A program made the position numbers and the translations under genes. This document shows positions 1 to 9,240 of a stretch of 35,160 bases of DNA, piece by piece; the stretch's first letter is position 1, and each line of letters begins with the position of its first letter. The stretch spans positions 1 to 35,160 of the forward strand of contig MKRZ01000182.1 in NCBI GenBank assembly GCA_001897075.1, given 5' to 3'. A model generated the notes under the pieces. That model saw nothing but the letters and a program-made list of their open reading frames with translations, did not search any database and was not told the DNA's origin. Origin of the DNA: Mesorhizobium sp. 61-13 (lineage in GTDB: Bacteria; Pseudomonadota; Alphaproteobacteria; Rhizobiales; Rhizobiaceae).

Positions 1-17
1 TTTTTGCAAGCTTTCCA

Positions 18-1313
18 TCACGCAGTCCCCCCAGTGGTCTTAGGCGAGGTTTTCGGCTTGGCCGGGGCCTTGGCTTTCGCCGGCGCCTTGGCAGCGGGCT
101 TCTTGTCCGAAGCCGCCTTCGGTGCCGCCGGTTTCTTGGCCGCTTCCGCCTTGGCCGCTGCGGCAGGGGCCGCCGGTTCCTTGCCGGCAAACGCCGGATG
201 CACGACCTTGCCGCCATCCGTCAAAATCGTTGCCTTGGCCAGTTCGTCGTCGCGGTTGATCTTCAGCGTCTTCGTTTCCTTATCGATCATCGTCTCGAGG
301 AAGGCGAACAGGTTCTTGGCGTAGAGCAGCGAGGCCGATGCCGCGACACGGCCCGGCACATTGAGATGGCCGACGATCTTCACGCCATTGGCGGTGGTCG
401 CGACCTTGCCCGGAACCGCGCCCTCGACATTGCCGCCGCGCTCGACCGCCAGGTCGACGATCACCGAACCCGGCTTCATCGAGGCTACCATCGCAGCCGA
501 CACCAGCTTCGGGGCCGGGCGTCCGGGGATCAGCGCCGTGGTGATGACGATGTCCTGCTTGGCGATGTGCTCGGCGGTCAGTGCCGCCTGCTTGGCCTGG
601 TATTCCTTCGACATTTCCTTGGCGTAGCCGCCGGCCGTTTCTGCAGCCTTGAACTCGTCGTCCTCGACGGCGAGGAACTTTGCGCCGAGCGACTGCACCT
701 GTTCCTTCACGGCGGGGCGAACATCGGTTGCGGTGACGACTGCACCCATGCGGCGCGCCGTGGCAATCGCCTGCAGGCCGGCAACGCCGACACCCATGAT
801 GAAGATCTTGGCCGCCGGCACCGTGCCAGCCGCCGTCATCATCATCGGTAGCGCCCGGTCATATTCGGCCGCGCCGTCGATCACCGCCTGGTAGCCTGCA
901 AGGTTCGCCTGCGAAGACAAAACGTCCATCACCTGCGCACGTGTGATGCGCGGCATGAACTCCATGGCGAAAGCCGTCACGCCCGCCTTGCCAAGTGCTG
1001 CAACCGCCGCCTCATGGCCATAGGGGTCCATGATGGCCAAAACCGCAGCGCCCTGCTTGTAGGATTTGAGCTCGGCTTCGTTCGGGCGGCGCACCTTCAG
1101 CACAACGTCCGCCTTGGCGACATCGCCCGCCTTGCCGATCTTCGCGCCAGCCTTGGCAAACTCGTCGTCGGTGATGCGCGATGCCGTTCCGGCGCCCGCC
1201 TCGACGATCACGTCGAAGCCGTACGCCGCAAGCCGCTTCACCGTATCCGGAGATGCACCGACCCGGGTTTCCGCTGCGTCAACTTCCTTCGGTACGAAAA
1301 CTGCTTGAGACAT
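18..1313 (-). CDS. pntAA: NAD(P) transhydrogenase subunit alpha (part 1), PntAA
   Basis: This is the NAD(H)-binding domain I subunit of the proton-translocating NAD(P) transhydrogenase, a peripheral cytoplasmic part that passes hydride between NADH and NADP at the inner membrane. The N-terminus (MSQAVFVPKEVDAAETRVGA) is typical of the family. The Rossmann dinucleotide motif GVGVAGLQAI with the following TDVRP lies around residues 175-200. No membrane helices are present, as expected for the split three-subunit form, so pntAB and pntB should lie to the left, outside the window. The last roughly 55 residues are an Ala/Lys/Pro-rich low-complexity tail. A GGAGAG Shine-Dalgarno stands 5-10 bases before the ATG. 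It looks like a chromosomal housekeeping gene bordering the accessory region. The family call is firm. Confidence 0.93.
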   Translation of the reverse strand: MSQAVFVPKEVDAAETRVGASPDTVKRLAAYGFDVIVEAGAGTASRITDDEFAKAGAKIGKAGDVAKADVVLKVRRPNEAELKSYKQGAAVLAIMDPYGHEAAVAALGKAGVTAFAMEFMPRITRAQVMDVLSSQANLAGYQAVIDGAAEYDRALPMMMTAAGTVPAAKIFIMGVGVAGLQAIATARRMGAVVTATDVRPAVKEQVQSLGAKFLAVEDDEFKAAETAGGYAKEMSKEYQAKQAALTAEHIAKQDIVITTALIPGRPAPKLVSAAMVASMKPGSVIVDLAVERGGNVEGAVPGKVATTANGVKIVGHLNVPGRVAASASLLYAKNLFAFLETMIDKETKTLKINRDDELAKATILTDGGKVVHPAFAGKEPAAPAAAAKAEAAKKPAAPKAASDKKPAAKAPAKAKAPAKPKTSPKTTGGTA

Positions 1314-1476
1314 AACTGCTCTCCATCCGGCAGAGATTCCGCCGGTTCAACCGTGTCGAAACGTTTGCTGGAACATTAGAGCGCCGTGTGCCCAATTAGA
1401 CCCACGAACGAGACAAACACCTTGATTGAGCATCGGTGCAACCCGAAAATCGCGTCGTACTTTTTGGCCAGACACT
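1314..1476. other. Intergenic region between hyuA and pntAA
   Basis: This 163-bp spacer holds the pntAA leader (minus strand) and the end of the hyuA transcript. No strong hairpin followed by a T-run was found, so no terminator is called. Confidence 0.4.
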
Positions 1477-3519
1477 TCACCCGGGCAGGATGATCAGTTG
1501 ACCGAACGCATCAAGATGGAACTTTTGGCCCGTAAGAACTAGCGTCGTTGTTGTCGCCTCTTCGACGAGCGCCGGACCATCGAGATCGACTTCGGGGCTC
1601 AGCTTCGTGCGCTCGTAAACCTTGCAATCGACCCACCCGTTGTCCCCGAGATAGACTTTTCTGTGACCCTTGATCGCGTCGCTTTCTGACCACTTTTCTG
1701 ATCCTAGTCGCGCCACATTGATCACATCGGTCTGTGCTTCAGCATGCAGATGAACTGCCGTAAATTCGACGGCAGAGCCGGGCAGATCAAAAGAAAATGC
1801 CTTTGCGTGCGCTGCATTAAAAGTGTCAAGAAGGTCTGCGATTGAAGCAGAGCGCTTGAAATCAACCGCGACGCTATGCTCTTGGCCCCGGTAACGCATT
1901 TCGACCTTAGGGCTAAATGACAGGCCTTCTTCCGTAGGCAATTCAAAATACCCTACTGCCTCTCGCTCCAGTTCCGTAAGCACCGCATTGATGATCGCTA
2001 TGCCAGCCTCATCGACATCGCCAAAGACGGTACGAAAAACATCGACACGCGGCCGCGCGGCCAGCATTCCCCATGCGGAGAAAACACCAGGATGCGTCGG
2101 GATGATGGTCTTGCGGACCTTCAGCTCCTGACCAAGACGCGCTCCAAGCATCGGTCCGGCGCCGCCCGAAACGATGAGAGCGAGATCACGTGGATCATGT
2201 CCTCGCTGGATTGTAACCAGCTTCAATGCATTGATCATAGTCTCTTCCGCAACGCGCAAAATGGCTTCAGCGGCGGCCTCCACGGTCATCTGCAATGGGA
2301 TTGCAACCAGATTCACTGCCTTCTTGGCAAGATCGGTATCGAGCTTAAGCCTCCCCTCGGCGAAGTTCGAAGGATCCAACACACCGGTCACAAGCTTCGC
2401 GTCCGTAACTGTCGGCAAAACGCCGCCTCGTCCATAACACGCCGGACCTGGCGTCGAGCCCGCGCTTTGCGGCCCAACCCGCAATCGTCCAAAAGTGTCG
2501 ATCCATGCGATCGACCCTCCCCCCGTACCGACCTCTACAATATCGACCACTGGCACCTGAACCGTATAGCCTGGCGAGGTGCGGGTTTTCTCCAGCTTGT
2601 AATCACTGTCGAGCTTGGGTTGACTATCGAGAATCAGGGAACACTTGGCTGTCGTACCACCCACATCGAAATACAGCACGTTGGGTTCACCGACGATCGA
2701 TCCTATGCGGGCAGCACCAGCCACGCCTCCGGATGGGCCCGATTCCACCAGGGTCAGAGGTGCGTCTACAACCTTTTCGAATTTCGCAATGCCACCGTTT
2801 GATTGCATGGCGTAATAAGGCCCTTGAAGCTTCTTCTTTTCAAATGCAACTTCAAGATTGCGAAAATATCGTCTGATGATCGGCTGCACAAATGCATTCA
2901 TCGCAACAGTATTACTCCGTTCATATTCACGCCATTGGCGGGAAATCTCGGAGCTCGTGCAGACCGATACTTCAGGCAAAGCTTCACGAACCAGGGCTGC
3001 ACACCTGCTTTCGTGTGCCGGGTTGACGTAGCTGTGCAGGAAAACGATGCCGACCGCTTCAACCTTCTCAGCCTTCAAGACGTCAATGCAGCGCAGCACA
3101 TCGTTCTCATCCAGTTCTCGAATAACGTTCCCTCGCGCATCAAGACGTTCAGCCACCTCGAGCCGCAGGTGACGTGGTACAAACGGTTCCGGTGAGGAAG
3201 AGCGAAGATTATACAAATCTGGCCGATTGCCACGGCCGATCTCTAGGACATCACGAAAGCCTTCGGTCGTAATAAGCGCCGTGCGAACGCCCTTTCGTTC
3301 AGTAATGGCATTTATGACGGTTGTGCCGCCATGAACGAGAAAACTAACATTCTCGGTAGACAGGCCATGTTCTTCTGACTGAGCGATTGCGTCCAGAACA
3401 CCCACCGACTGATCGTCAGTCGTCGTTAGACTCTTAGCCAGAAACAGCCGACCGCTCCTTTCATCGTAAGCAATCAAGTCTGTGAAGGTTCCACCAACGT
3501 CGGTCGCAAGCCGTATCAT
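1477..3519 (-). CDS. hyuA: Hydantoinase/oxoprolinase family protein, A (HyuA-type) subunit
   Basis: This is the ATP-binding subunit of the ATP-dependent cyclic-amide hydrolases (N-methylhydantoinase, 5-oxoprolinase, acetophenone carboxylase group). These enzymes activate and open or carboxylate a lactam, imide or ketone in the cytoplasm. The ASKHA-fold phosphate motifs are visible: ATDVGGTFTDL at residues 5-15 and FDVGGTTAKCSL near residue 280, with VESGPSGGVAGA just before the second. The track ORF begins at 3594, but 3519 is preferred: the motif starts directly there, AGGA lies 8 bases upstream, and the longer start would overlap hyuB. The 680 residues match the family. It lies 22 bp after hyuB and is surely co-transcribed. 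The substrate cannot be deduced; the neighbouring molybdenum hydroxylase suggests an N-heterocyclic intermediate. Confidence 0.9.
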   Translation of the reverse strand: MIRLATDVGGTFTDLIAYDERSGRLFLAKSLTTTDDQSVGVLDAIAQSEEHGLSTENVSFLVHGGTTVINAITERKGVRTALITTEGFRDVLEIGRGNRPDLYNLRSSSPEPFVPRHLRLEVAERLDARGNVIRELDENDVLRCIDVLKAEKVEAVGIVFLHSYVNPAHESRCAALVREALPEVSVCTSSEISRQWREYERSNTVAMNAFVQPIIRRYFRNLEVAFEKKKLQGPYYAMQSNGGIAKFEKVVDAPLTLVESGPSGGVAGAARIGSIVGEPNVLYFDVGGTTAKCSLILDSQPKLDSDYKLEKTRTSPGYTVQVPVVDIVEVGTGGGSIAWIDTFGRLRVGPQSAGSTPGPACYGRGGVLPTVTDAKLVTGVLDPSNFAEGRLKLDTDLAKKAVNLVAIPLQMTVEAAAEAILRVAEETMINALKLVTIQRGHDPRDLALIVSGGAGPMLGARLGQELKVRKTIIPTHPGVFSAWGMLAARPRVDVFRTVFGDVDEAGIAIINAVLTELEREAVGYFELPTEEGLSFSPKVEMRYRGQEHSVAVDFKRSASIADLLDTFNAAHAKAFSFDLPGSAVEFTAVHLHAEAQTDVINVARLGSEKWSESDAIKGHRKVYLGDNGWVDCKVYERTKLSPEVDLDGPALVEEATTTTLVLTGQKFHLDAFGQLIILPG

Positions 3520-3541
3520 CTGAGAATTCCTGTGTTGATTT

Positions 3542-5269
3542 TCAGTTCGCGCGCGCGGTCGAGAAGTGCGGATAGAGCTTTTGTGCTTTTTCAAGCGTGA
3601 TCAGGCCATTGCACACATCGCTTGCAATGGCGTCGACGCTGCGCTCTGAAGGAGCCCCCCACCCGCCACCGCCACCAGTTACGATTCGAACAACATCCCC
3701 CCGTCGCACGGCACGGGTAGGCGAGCGACCCAAACGTTCGGTGAGACCACCCTTGTCCAGAACCTCAAGATAATTCACGGAACCAGGCTGTCCGTCTTCC
3801 ATCGGCCACGGCGGCGTGTCGGTACGCCCGAAGCCGCAATAGATTTCGGCATCGTCCGTACAGATCTCATATTCACGCACCAATCCGTAGCCACCCCGAT
3901 ATCGGCCGGCTCCAACGCCGCCGTCGGTATTGAGTGCGTATCGGCGGACAAGCAGCGGAAACTTCGCTTCAAGCAGTTCAATCGAATAGTTGTAGGTGTC
4001 GCCATCAGTCAAAGCGATGAGGCCGCTGGCACCATCCCTGTCGTTACAACCTCCCCAACCTCCATGCTCAGGTTCGATATGGACGAATAGATCTCCAGAG
4101 GCATCGCGTCCGGAAATATAGGTGACGCACAAACTGGTATAGGAGCCGGCCGAAAAATGGTCGGGCACAATGGGAGCTAGCGCTTTCCAAACAAGTTCGG
4201 AAGCATGCACGGATCCTTCATAGTACCAGCCGGTTGGCGACGGCATTTCGGCGGTGAAAATGGTCCCGGCCGGAGCAATGACTTTTAGCGGGCGAAACCA
4301 GCCCTCATTAGATGGCTCGTGCGGAGAGACGAGCGCCTTGAAAATTGTTTTTACCGCTGAGTTAAGCGCACCTCTGGCGCAATTTATCGGGCCGGCAGCG
4401 GCAGTCGGACAACCTGTAAAGTCAACTTCCAGCTCGTCGCCATGAATGCGAACCGTAACCTGAACCTTGATCGGATCGCCACCGACACCATCATCGTCGA
4501 TCACGTCCACGGCATTGTACACACCGTCAGGTAGCGCAGCTACGACAGCACGCGCCTGCCGCTCACTTTCGTCCAGAAGCGTCCGAAACGTCAATTCCAG
4601 CGTTTCGGCGCCGTAACGAGAGATAATTTCTGATACTCGCCGGTCTGCGATCCTTACAGTTGCAAGTTGAGCGTTGAAATCTCCGATGGCCATCTCGGGA
4701 AGGCGTACGTTTCCGCGGATGATCTTCAAGATGTCTTCGATGACAACGTCGTCACGTGCGATGCGAATGCAGGGCAAACGCAGCCCTTCCTGGAACACGG
4801 AATTCGCATTGGGCGGCAGGCTGCCGGGGATCGCGCCGCCAACATCCAGCCAATGCGCAATATTGATCGCGAAGGCGATAATGCGGCTACCACTAAAAAT
4901 CGGCCTCACGATTGCAAAATCGCAGGCGTGCGTGCCGCCGCTGAATGGATCGTTCGTGACGATAACGTCACCAGGGGCGAGCGTGTCGCCAAAAGCATCG
5001 ATAACGCTTTTGACCTGGACCCCAAAAGTGCCGGTAAAAAGCGTAATCCCGTTCGTCTGGGCGATAAGGTCGCCATCCTTGTTGCAGATACCGCAGGCGA
5101 AATCGAGAACCTCGTAAATGACAGGACTCATGCTGGTCCGGGTCATGACAATCGCCATCTCGTCTACGATGGCCAGCAATTTTCCATTCAATATCTCATG
5201 TGTAACAGGGTCGAAGTCCGGCAATTCACCTGAGATTGTTGGAAAATGAATCGAACTTCTCTCGTCCAT
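3542..5269 (-). CDS. hyuB: Hydantoinase B/oxoprolinase family protein, B (HyuB-type) subunit
   Basis: This is the partner of hyuA in an ATP-dependent hydantoinase/oxoprolinase-type enzyme. The N-terminus FDPVTHEILNGKLLAIVDEM is the classic HyuB opening. Other family hallmarks are VIVTNDPFSGGTHACDFAIV, the EPEHGGWGGCNDRDG stretch, and the glycine-rich C-terminal VTGGGGGWGAPSER. The 575 residues are normal for a stand-alone B subunit. It is first in a two-gene minus-strand operon (hyuB then hyuA) and diverges from the molybdenum hydroxylase/F420 operon across about 305 bp. Family members act on 5-oxoproline, N-methylhydantoin, hydantoins or acetophenone. Which, if any, applies here is unknown; context favours a lactam or imide made from a hydroxylated heterocycle. 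Confidence 0.9.
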   Translation of the reverse strand: MDERSSIHFPTISGELPDFDPVTHEILNGKLLAIVDEMAIVMTRTSMSPVIYEVLDFACGICNKDGDLIAQTNGITLFTGTFGVQVKSVIDAFGDTLAPGDVIVTNDPFSGGTHACDFAIVRPIFSGSRIIAFAINIAHWLDVGGAIPGSLPPNANSVFQEGLRLPCIRIARDDVVIEDILKIIRGNVRLPEMAIGDFNAQLATVRIADRRVSEIISRYGAETLELTFRTLLDESERQARAVVAALPDGVYNAVDVIDDDGVGGDPIKVQVTVRIHGDELEVDFTGCPTAAAGPINCARGALNSAVKTIFKALVSPHEPSNEGWFRPLKVIAPAGTIFTAEMPSPTGWYYEGSVHASELVWKALAPIVPDHFSAGSYTSLCVTYISGRDASGDLFVHIEPEHGGWGGCNDRDGASGLIALTDGDTYNYSIELLEAKFPLLVRRYALNTDGGVGAGRYRGGYGLVREYEICTDDAEIYCGFGRTDTPPWPMEDGQPGSVNYLEVLDKGGLTERLGRSPTRAVRRGDVVRIVTGGGGGWGAPSERSVDAIASDVCNGLITLEKAQKLYPHFSTARAN

Positions 5270-5574
5270 ATTCGCGGCACTCCGGTAACGCTTCTGCCAG
5301 GCAAAAGCTCAAGCAATTGTTGATTGCGGAGGTTATGGATCGCCGAAACCTAATGCTAATGCCCAGTGACGATTGACCAATCCCTGCAGCTATTGAATTG
5401 CCGTTGTTTTTGCAGCTGGGGTTGATTCATGCGCAAGAAGCGCGATCGCCGACGTTGCCAATGGATCAAATTAATCGCACGAGAGCATTACTGATCGAGA
5501 TTTTTGCATTGATCTGATTTTAGGTTCAAGCCTAGCCTCACAATCACAATGAGAGCCAGCAGCGGGCAGAACTG
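5270..5574. promoter_or_regulatory. Divergent promoter/operator region between hyuBA and the molybdenum hydroxylase/F420 operon
   Basis: This 305-bp non-coding stretch separates two divergent catabolic units and must hold both promoters. It has several CAAT/ATTG dyads: GCAAT-TGTTG-ATTGC at 5313-5327 (15 bp, the size of a LysR-type site), GATTG-AC-CAATC at 5371-5382, and TATTGAATTG from 5391. There is also a direct repeat TGCAGCT at 5385-5391 and 5411-5417. The LysR gene at the far end of the operon is the natural candidate to bind here. No confident -35/-10 pair was chosen by eye. Confidence 0.45.
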
Positions 5575-6456
5575 ATGGACTTTGTTTCGGCCAGGACCAA
5601 GCATGAAGCGCTCGATTGCTTGGACAAGAAAGGGGACGAAACCTGCGTCATCGCCGGCGGCACTGACGTTATGGTGCAAATCGGCCTGAAGCAGTTGTCA
5701 CCAGCTGTTCTGCTGCACGTGGAGAGACTGTCGGAACTCACCCAACTGAGCGAGGCTGAAACAATCCGCATCGGTAGCCTTGTTACGCAACGCTCCCTGG
5801 CTGAAAGCGGGCTCGTTTCACAAAAACTCCCCTCGCTAAGGAGCGCTGCCTCGCTCTCTGGCGGCTGGCAAACACAGTCGGTAGGTACGATAGGAGGCAA
5901 CGTCTGCAACGCCTCGCCGGCCGCCGACCTCATTCCAGTGCTCCTCGCTCACGATGCAACCGTTACGCTGGAAAGCAAAGCACGCGGTGAACGTCGTCTG
6001 CCAATCGGGCAGTTTGTTCTCGGACGAAGAAAGATAGCTCGCGAAAAAGACGAGTTGCTGACCTCGTTCGAACTGCCCCGGCCAGCACCACATAGCGGCT
6101 GCGCATTTGCCAAGGTGGGGCGGCGCTCAGCCATGGAGATCTCTGTTATCAACATGGCCGTTCGCATGCTGCTGAAATCCGATGGGACGGTTTCAGACGC
6201 CGCCATTGCGGTAGGTTCGGCCGGCCCGGTCGCATTTCGCGCGGTAGAGGCCGAAAACTTGATTAAGGGCGAGCACCTGGACGACGATCTGATTGCGGAG
6301 GCCGCCCAACGCCTGCTGGACAGGGCAACTCCCATTGATGACGTGCGAGGGAGCCAAACGTACCGACGCAATGTATTGCCGCGCATATTCGAACGCTGCT
6401 TGAGGCAGGCAGCCGAACTGGCGTCCAGAACCGTGGGGACTGAACGTGCGCATTGA
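5575..6456 (+). CDS. Xanthine dehydrogenase-family FAD-binding (medium) subunit
   Basis: This is the FAD subunit of a three-component molybdenum hydroxylase, passing electrons from the 2Fe-2S subunit through FAD to an acceptor. Two FAD-binding motifs are visible: VIAGGTDVMVQI near residues 24-35 (AGGT type) and GTIGGNVCNASPAADLIP near residues 104-121 (TIGGN type). The 293 residues fit the CoxM/medium-subunit family. It is the first gene of the long plus-strand operon, and its 3' end overlaps the 2Fe-2S gene by 11 bp, showing translational coupling. Order medium-small-large is common for Cox-like hydroxylases. The substrate is unknown. Confidence 0.92.
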   Translation: MDFVSARTKHEALDCLDKKGDETCVIAGGTDVMVQIGLKQLSPAVLLHVERLSELTQLSEAETIRIGSLVTQRSLAESGLVSQKLPSLRSAASLSGGWQTQSVGTIGGNVCNASPAADLIPVLLAHDATVTLESKARGERRLPIGQFVLGRRKIAREKDELLTSFELPRPAPHSGCAFAKVGRRSAMEISVINMAVRMLLKSDGTVSDAAIAVGSAGPVAFRAVEAENLIKGEHLDDDLIAEAAQRLLDRATPIDDVRGSQTYRRNVLPRIFERCLRQAAELASRTVGTERAH

Positions 6457-6913
6457 AGCAACAATCAACGATAGAATCGAAACCTTCGACGTTGCGGGCG
6501 ACACGACCTTGATGGACGCCCTGCGAAACAATCTGCATCTAACCGGCACCAAAGAGGGCTGCCGCGAAGGTGAATGCGGGGCATGCACCGTGCTGGTCGA
6601 AGGCAAAATGGTGGATTCCTGCATCTATCCCGCCGCCGCTGTAGACCGCCGACGCGTCGAAACCATCGAAGGAATGAATGACGAACTCTCTTTGCAGATA
6701 AAGGCGGCTATGGTCGAACATGGCGGTGTCCAATGCGGATATTGCACGCCCGGATTTGTAGTCGCACTTTCATCTCTTCTACGTCGCCAGCCTGACGCTG
6801 ACGAAGTACTGATCCGGGAAGCTTTAGCTGGGAACTTGTGCCGATGCACAGGGTACGCTCAGATCATCGACGCCGCCTTGGCCGTCGTTCAGGCAAATGG
6901 TGAACGCGGATGA
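6446..6913 (+). CDS. Xanthine dehydrogenase-family (2Fe-2S)-binding small subunit
   Basis: This is the iron-sulphur subunit with the two clusters that relay electrons from the molybdenum centre to FAD. The plant-ferredoxin-type cluster motif GCREGECGACTVL is at about residues 38-50, with its fourth cysteine in VDSCIYP. The C-terminal four-helix cluster is given by GVQCGYCTPGF near residue 95 and NLCRCTGY near residue 130. All expected cysteines are present. The length of 155 residues is typical. It overlaps the FAD subunit by 11 bp and the large subunit by 4 bp (ATGA), so the three subunits are translationally coupled. Confidence 0.95.
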   Translation: MRIEATINDRIETFDVAGDTTLMDALRNNLHLTGTKEGCREGECGACTVLVEGKMVDSCIYPAAAVDRRRVETIEGMNDELSLQIKAAMVEHGGVQCGYCTPGFVVALSSLLRRQPDADEVLIREALAGNLCRCTGYAQIIDAALAVVQANGERG

Positions 6914-9225
6914 GCGTGATCGGATTTCCGATGTCCCGGCCGGACGCAGCCGCCAAGGTAAGCGGCGAGACAATTTTTGCGTTCGACTATGAAGAACCTG
7001 GCACACTCGCGGGAAAGATTCTTCGTTCCACCATTGCGGCGGGCCGCATCGTCCGCGTCGATGCCTCGAAAGCGCGGGGCATGCCGGGCGTTAGAGCGGT
7101 TATCACTGCCGCCGACGTCCCATCCGTGTTGGGCGGCTGGATCATTCGCGACACGCCTATGTTCGCCAAAAGCGTGGTTCGTTATGTCGGTGAGCCAATC
7201 GCCGCCGTAGCGGCAGACTCCAAGGATGCGGCCCTTCGCGCCCTTGATGCAATAATCGTGGAAATCGAGGCCACCAAATCGGCTTGCACCATCGATGACG
7301 CGATCGCCGACGGGGCGCCGCTTCTCCATCCCGATCTCAAAACTTATCGAATGGCATCGGGCGGGGAAGGCGGCGATTATCCGCGCTATGGCAACATTGC
7401 CGCCGAGACCGCCTCGGTCGGCACAGACGAGGGCGTCGAAAAGGAATTTGCGCGCGCCGCTCGTATTGTCGAAGACGTCTATCGGACGCAGCGCCAATAC
7501 CAAGCCTATATCGAGCCCCGCAACGCCGTTGGCATATTCCGTGGCGGGCGTTACGTCACACACACCGGCACGCAATGGCCAGCCAATGTACGCGCGCGTA
7601 TCAGCCAATTCCTGGATGTCCCGCTTTCCAAGGTGAGGGTCATCGGGCACCCTTATGGCGGCGGCTTCGGGGGCAAGCTGGACTATGCGCTGGAGCCTTA
7701 TGCCATTGCTTTGTCACGGGCCTGCGGCGGTCGGCCGGTCAAAATACAAAACACAAGGCATGAGGATATGCTTACCGCGCCTTGCCGGGAAGCGACCTTA
7801 ATCAAGTTCCGGTCAGCGCTGGATGCTGAAGGCAACATCCTGGCGCGTGACGTCGAATGTTACATGGACAATGGCGCGTACACCGGCGAGATGTCGTTCC
7901 TGGCAAGCTTCCCGTTCCATTTCGCCGCGATCAATTACCGGGTTGGCAAGCTGAGGGCCGTTGGTCGGTTGGTCTACACCAACGCCGCGCCAACCGCCGC
8001 CATGCGCGGCGTCACCGGCGTGCCAATGTACTTCGCGCTCGAAAACCACATGGATCACATCGCTGCGGAACTGAACGTAGACCGTCGTGAATACAGGCTA
8101 CGGCATCTATTCCAGTCTGGCGACAGAATGTCCAACGGCCAGGTCCTGGAAGACGCCGATATACTGCGCCAGCAGTTCGATGCGATTGAGTCGATTGTTC
8201 CATGGCAAGAAGCACAGAAAAACAAGAAGCCCATGAGGGGCATCGCCATTTCGCCAGCGATATGGCCGACCAATCCCTTGCCTAGCTCCGCAACTGTCAA
8301 GTTGCAGGAAGATGGCTCCGTGGTCGTCGTTACCGGTGCCAACGACAATGGTAGCGGTGCCGTCGAAACGGGCATCCGTCAAATCGTTGCTGAAGAACTC
8401 GGCGTTCACCCAGACAACATAGTGATGACAGATCCGGATACCGATACTTCCGGATTCGATGGTGGCTCACAAGGGCAGCGGACGACAATCGTTGCCGGGG
8501 GGGCCGCCCTTGCTGCGGCGCGCGAACTCAAATCAAAAATACTGGCCCTAGCCGCGAGTATGCTGCAAACCACACCTGACAAGATCGAACTGGCGAACGG
8601 CCAAGCTAGACTGAAAGAACGAAACGACGTTTTCGTTTCGATTTCAGAGCTCGGAGTACACGCCACATTCTCCAACGGTTCACTGCAAGGTACCGGCGGC
8701 AGTTCCATCAAGCCGGTGCCTCACGACGCCGGGTGTGCCAGCGGGATGCTTGCACCTCTCTTCAACTCGCCTACCTACCATGTCCATTTCGCCGAAGTTG
8801 AGGTCGATCCGGCTACTGGAAACGTCAAGGTGCTACGCTATATCGTCGCTCAGGAAGTCGGCCGCGCCATCAATCCGAAAAGCATTGCGGGACAAATTCA
8901 GGGGGGCGTGACGCAGGGGATCGGCTACGCACTCTACGAGAGCCTGCGGATTTCGCCCAAAGATGGAACGCCCCTTGAGAAAGGGCTCGAATCCTATCGC
9001 CTGCCCCTATCGGTCGATATCCCGAGGATCGAGGTCCTCCTGACGGAGAATCACAACGCTAACGGCCCCTTCGGAGCCAAGGGCGTCGCCGAGGCGCCAA
9101 TCCTGCTTCCAGCCGCCGTCATAGCATCGGCCATCAGCGATGCGATCGGAAAGCCGTTCTCGAAGGCACCTATCACACCAGAAGATGTGCTTGCTGCACT
9201 CTTGGAAAAACCACCAACAAGCTGA
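6910..9225 (+). CDS. Xanthine dehydrogenase-family molybdopterin-binding large subunit
   Basis: This is the catalytic subunit of a molybdenum hydroxylase, a family that puts a water-derived oxygen on an electron-poor carbon, usually next to a ring nitrogen. Visible motifs are the molybdopterin loop PYGGGFGGK near residues 249-257, GGSQGQRTTIVAGGAALAAA near residue 520, and the C-terminal GAKGVAEAP (about residues 722-730), which carries the conserved active-site glutamate. The substrate-side loop reads AAMRGVTGVP, not the CSFR loop of true CO dehydrogenase, so this is not form I CODH. The 771 residues are normal. No XdhC/CoxF-like maturation gene is seen in the window. The nearby hydantoinase and F420 genes suggest N-heterocycle oxidation, which is inference. 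Confidence 0.93.
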   Translation: MSVIGFPMSRPDAAAKVSGETIFAFDYEEPGTLAGKILRSTIAAGRIVRVDASKARGMPGVRAVITAADVPSVLGGWIIRDTPMFAKSVVRYVGEPIAAVAADSKDAALRALDAIIVEIEATKSACTIDDAIADGAPLLHPDLKTYRMASGGEGGDYPRYGNIAAETASVGTDEGVEKEFARAARIVEDVYRTQRQYQAYIEPRNAVGIFRGGRYVTHTGTQWPANVRARISQFLDVPLSKVRVIGHPYGGGFGGKLDYALEPYAIALSRACGGRPVKIQNTRHEDMLTAPCREATLIKFRSALDAEGNILARDVECYMDNGAYTGEMSFLASFPFHFAAINYRVGKLRAVGRLVYTNAAPTAAMRGVTGVPMYFALENHMDHIAAELNVDRREYRLRHLFQSGDRMSNGQVLEDADILRQQFDAIESIVPWQEAQKNKKPMRGIAISPAIWPTNPLPSSATVKLQEDGSVVVVTGANDNGSGAVETGIRQIVAEELGVHPDNIVMTDPDTDTSGFDGGSQGQRTTIVAGGAALAAARELKSKILALAASMLQTTPDKIELANGQARLKERNDVFVSISELGVHATFSNGSLQGTGGSSIKPVPHDAGCASGMLAPLFNSPTYHVHFAEVEVDPATGNVKVLRYIVAQEVGRAINPKSIAGQIQGGVTQGIGYALYESLRISPKDGTPLEKGLESYRLPLSVDIPRIEVLLTENHNANGPFGAKGVAEAPILLPAAVIASAISDAIGKPFSKAPITPEDVLAALLEKPPTS

Positions 9226-9240
9226 AAGACACGAGGGAAC

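Noticed and set aside
198-851. 217-residue plus-strand ORF
   Set aside because: Antisense shadow of pntAA with Arg/His-rich composition and no domain.
2092-2802. 236-residue plus-strand ORF
   Set aside because: Shadow of hyuA, which has clear ATPase motifs in the opposite frame.
6910-9225. True aerobic CO dehydrogenase (CoxL)
   Set aside because: The active-site loop is AAMRGVTGVP rather than the CSFR loop diagnostic of form I CoxL, so only the xanthine dehydrogenase family is claimed.
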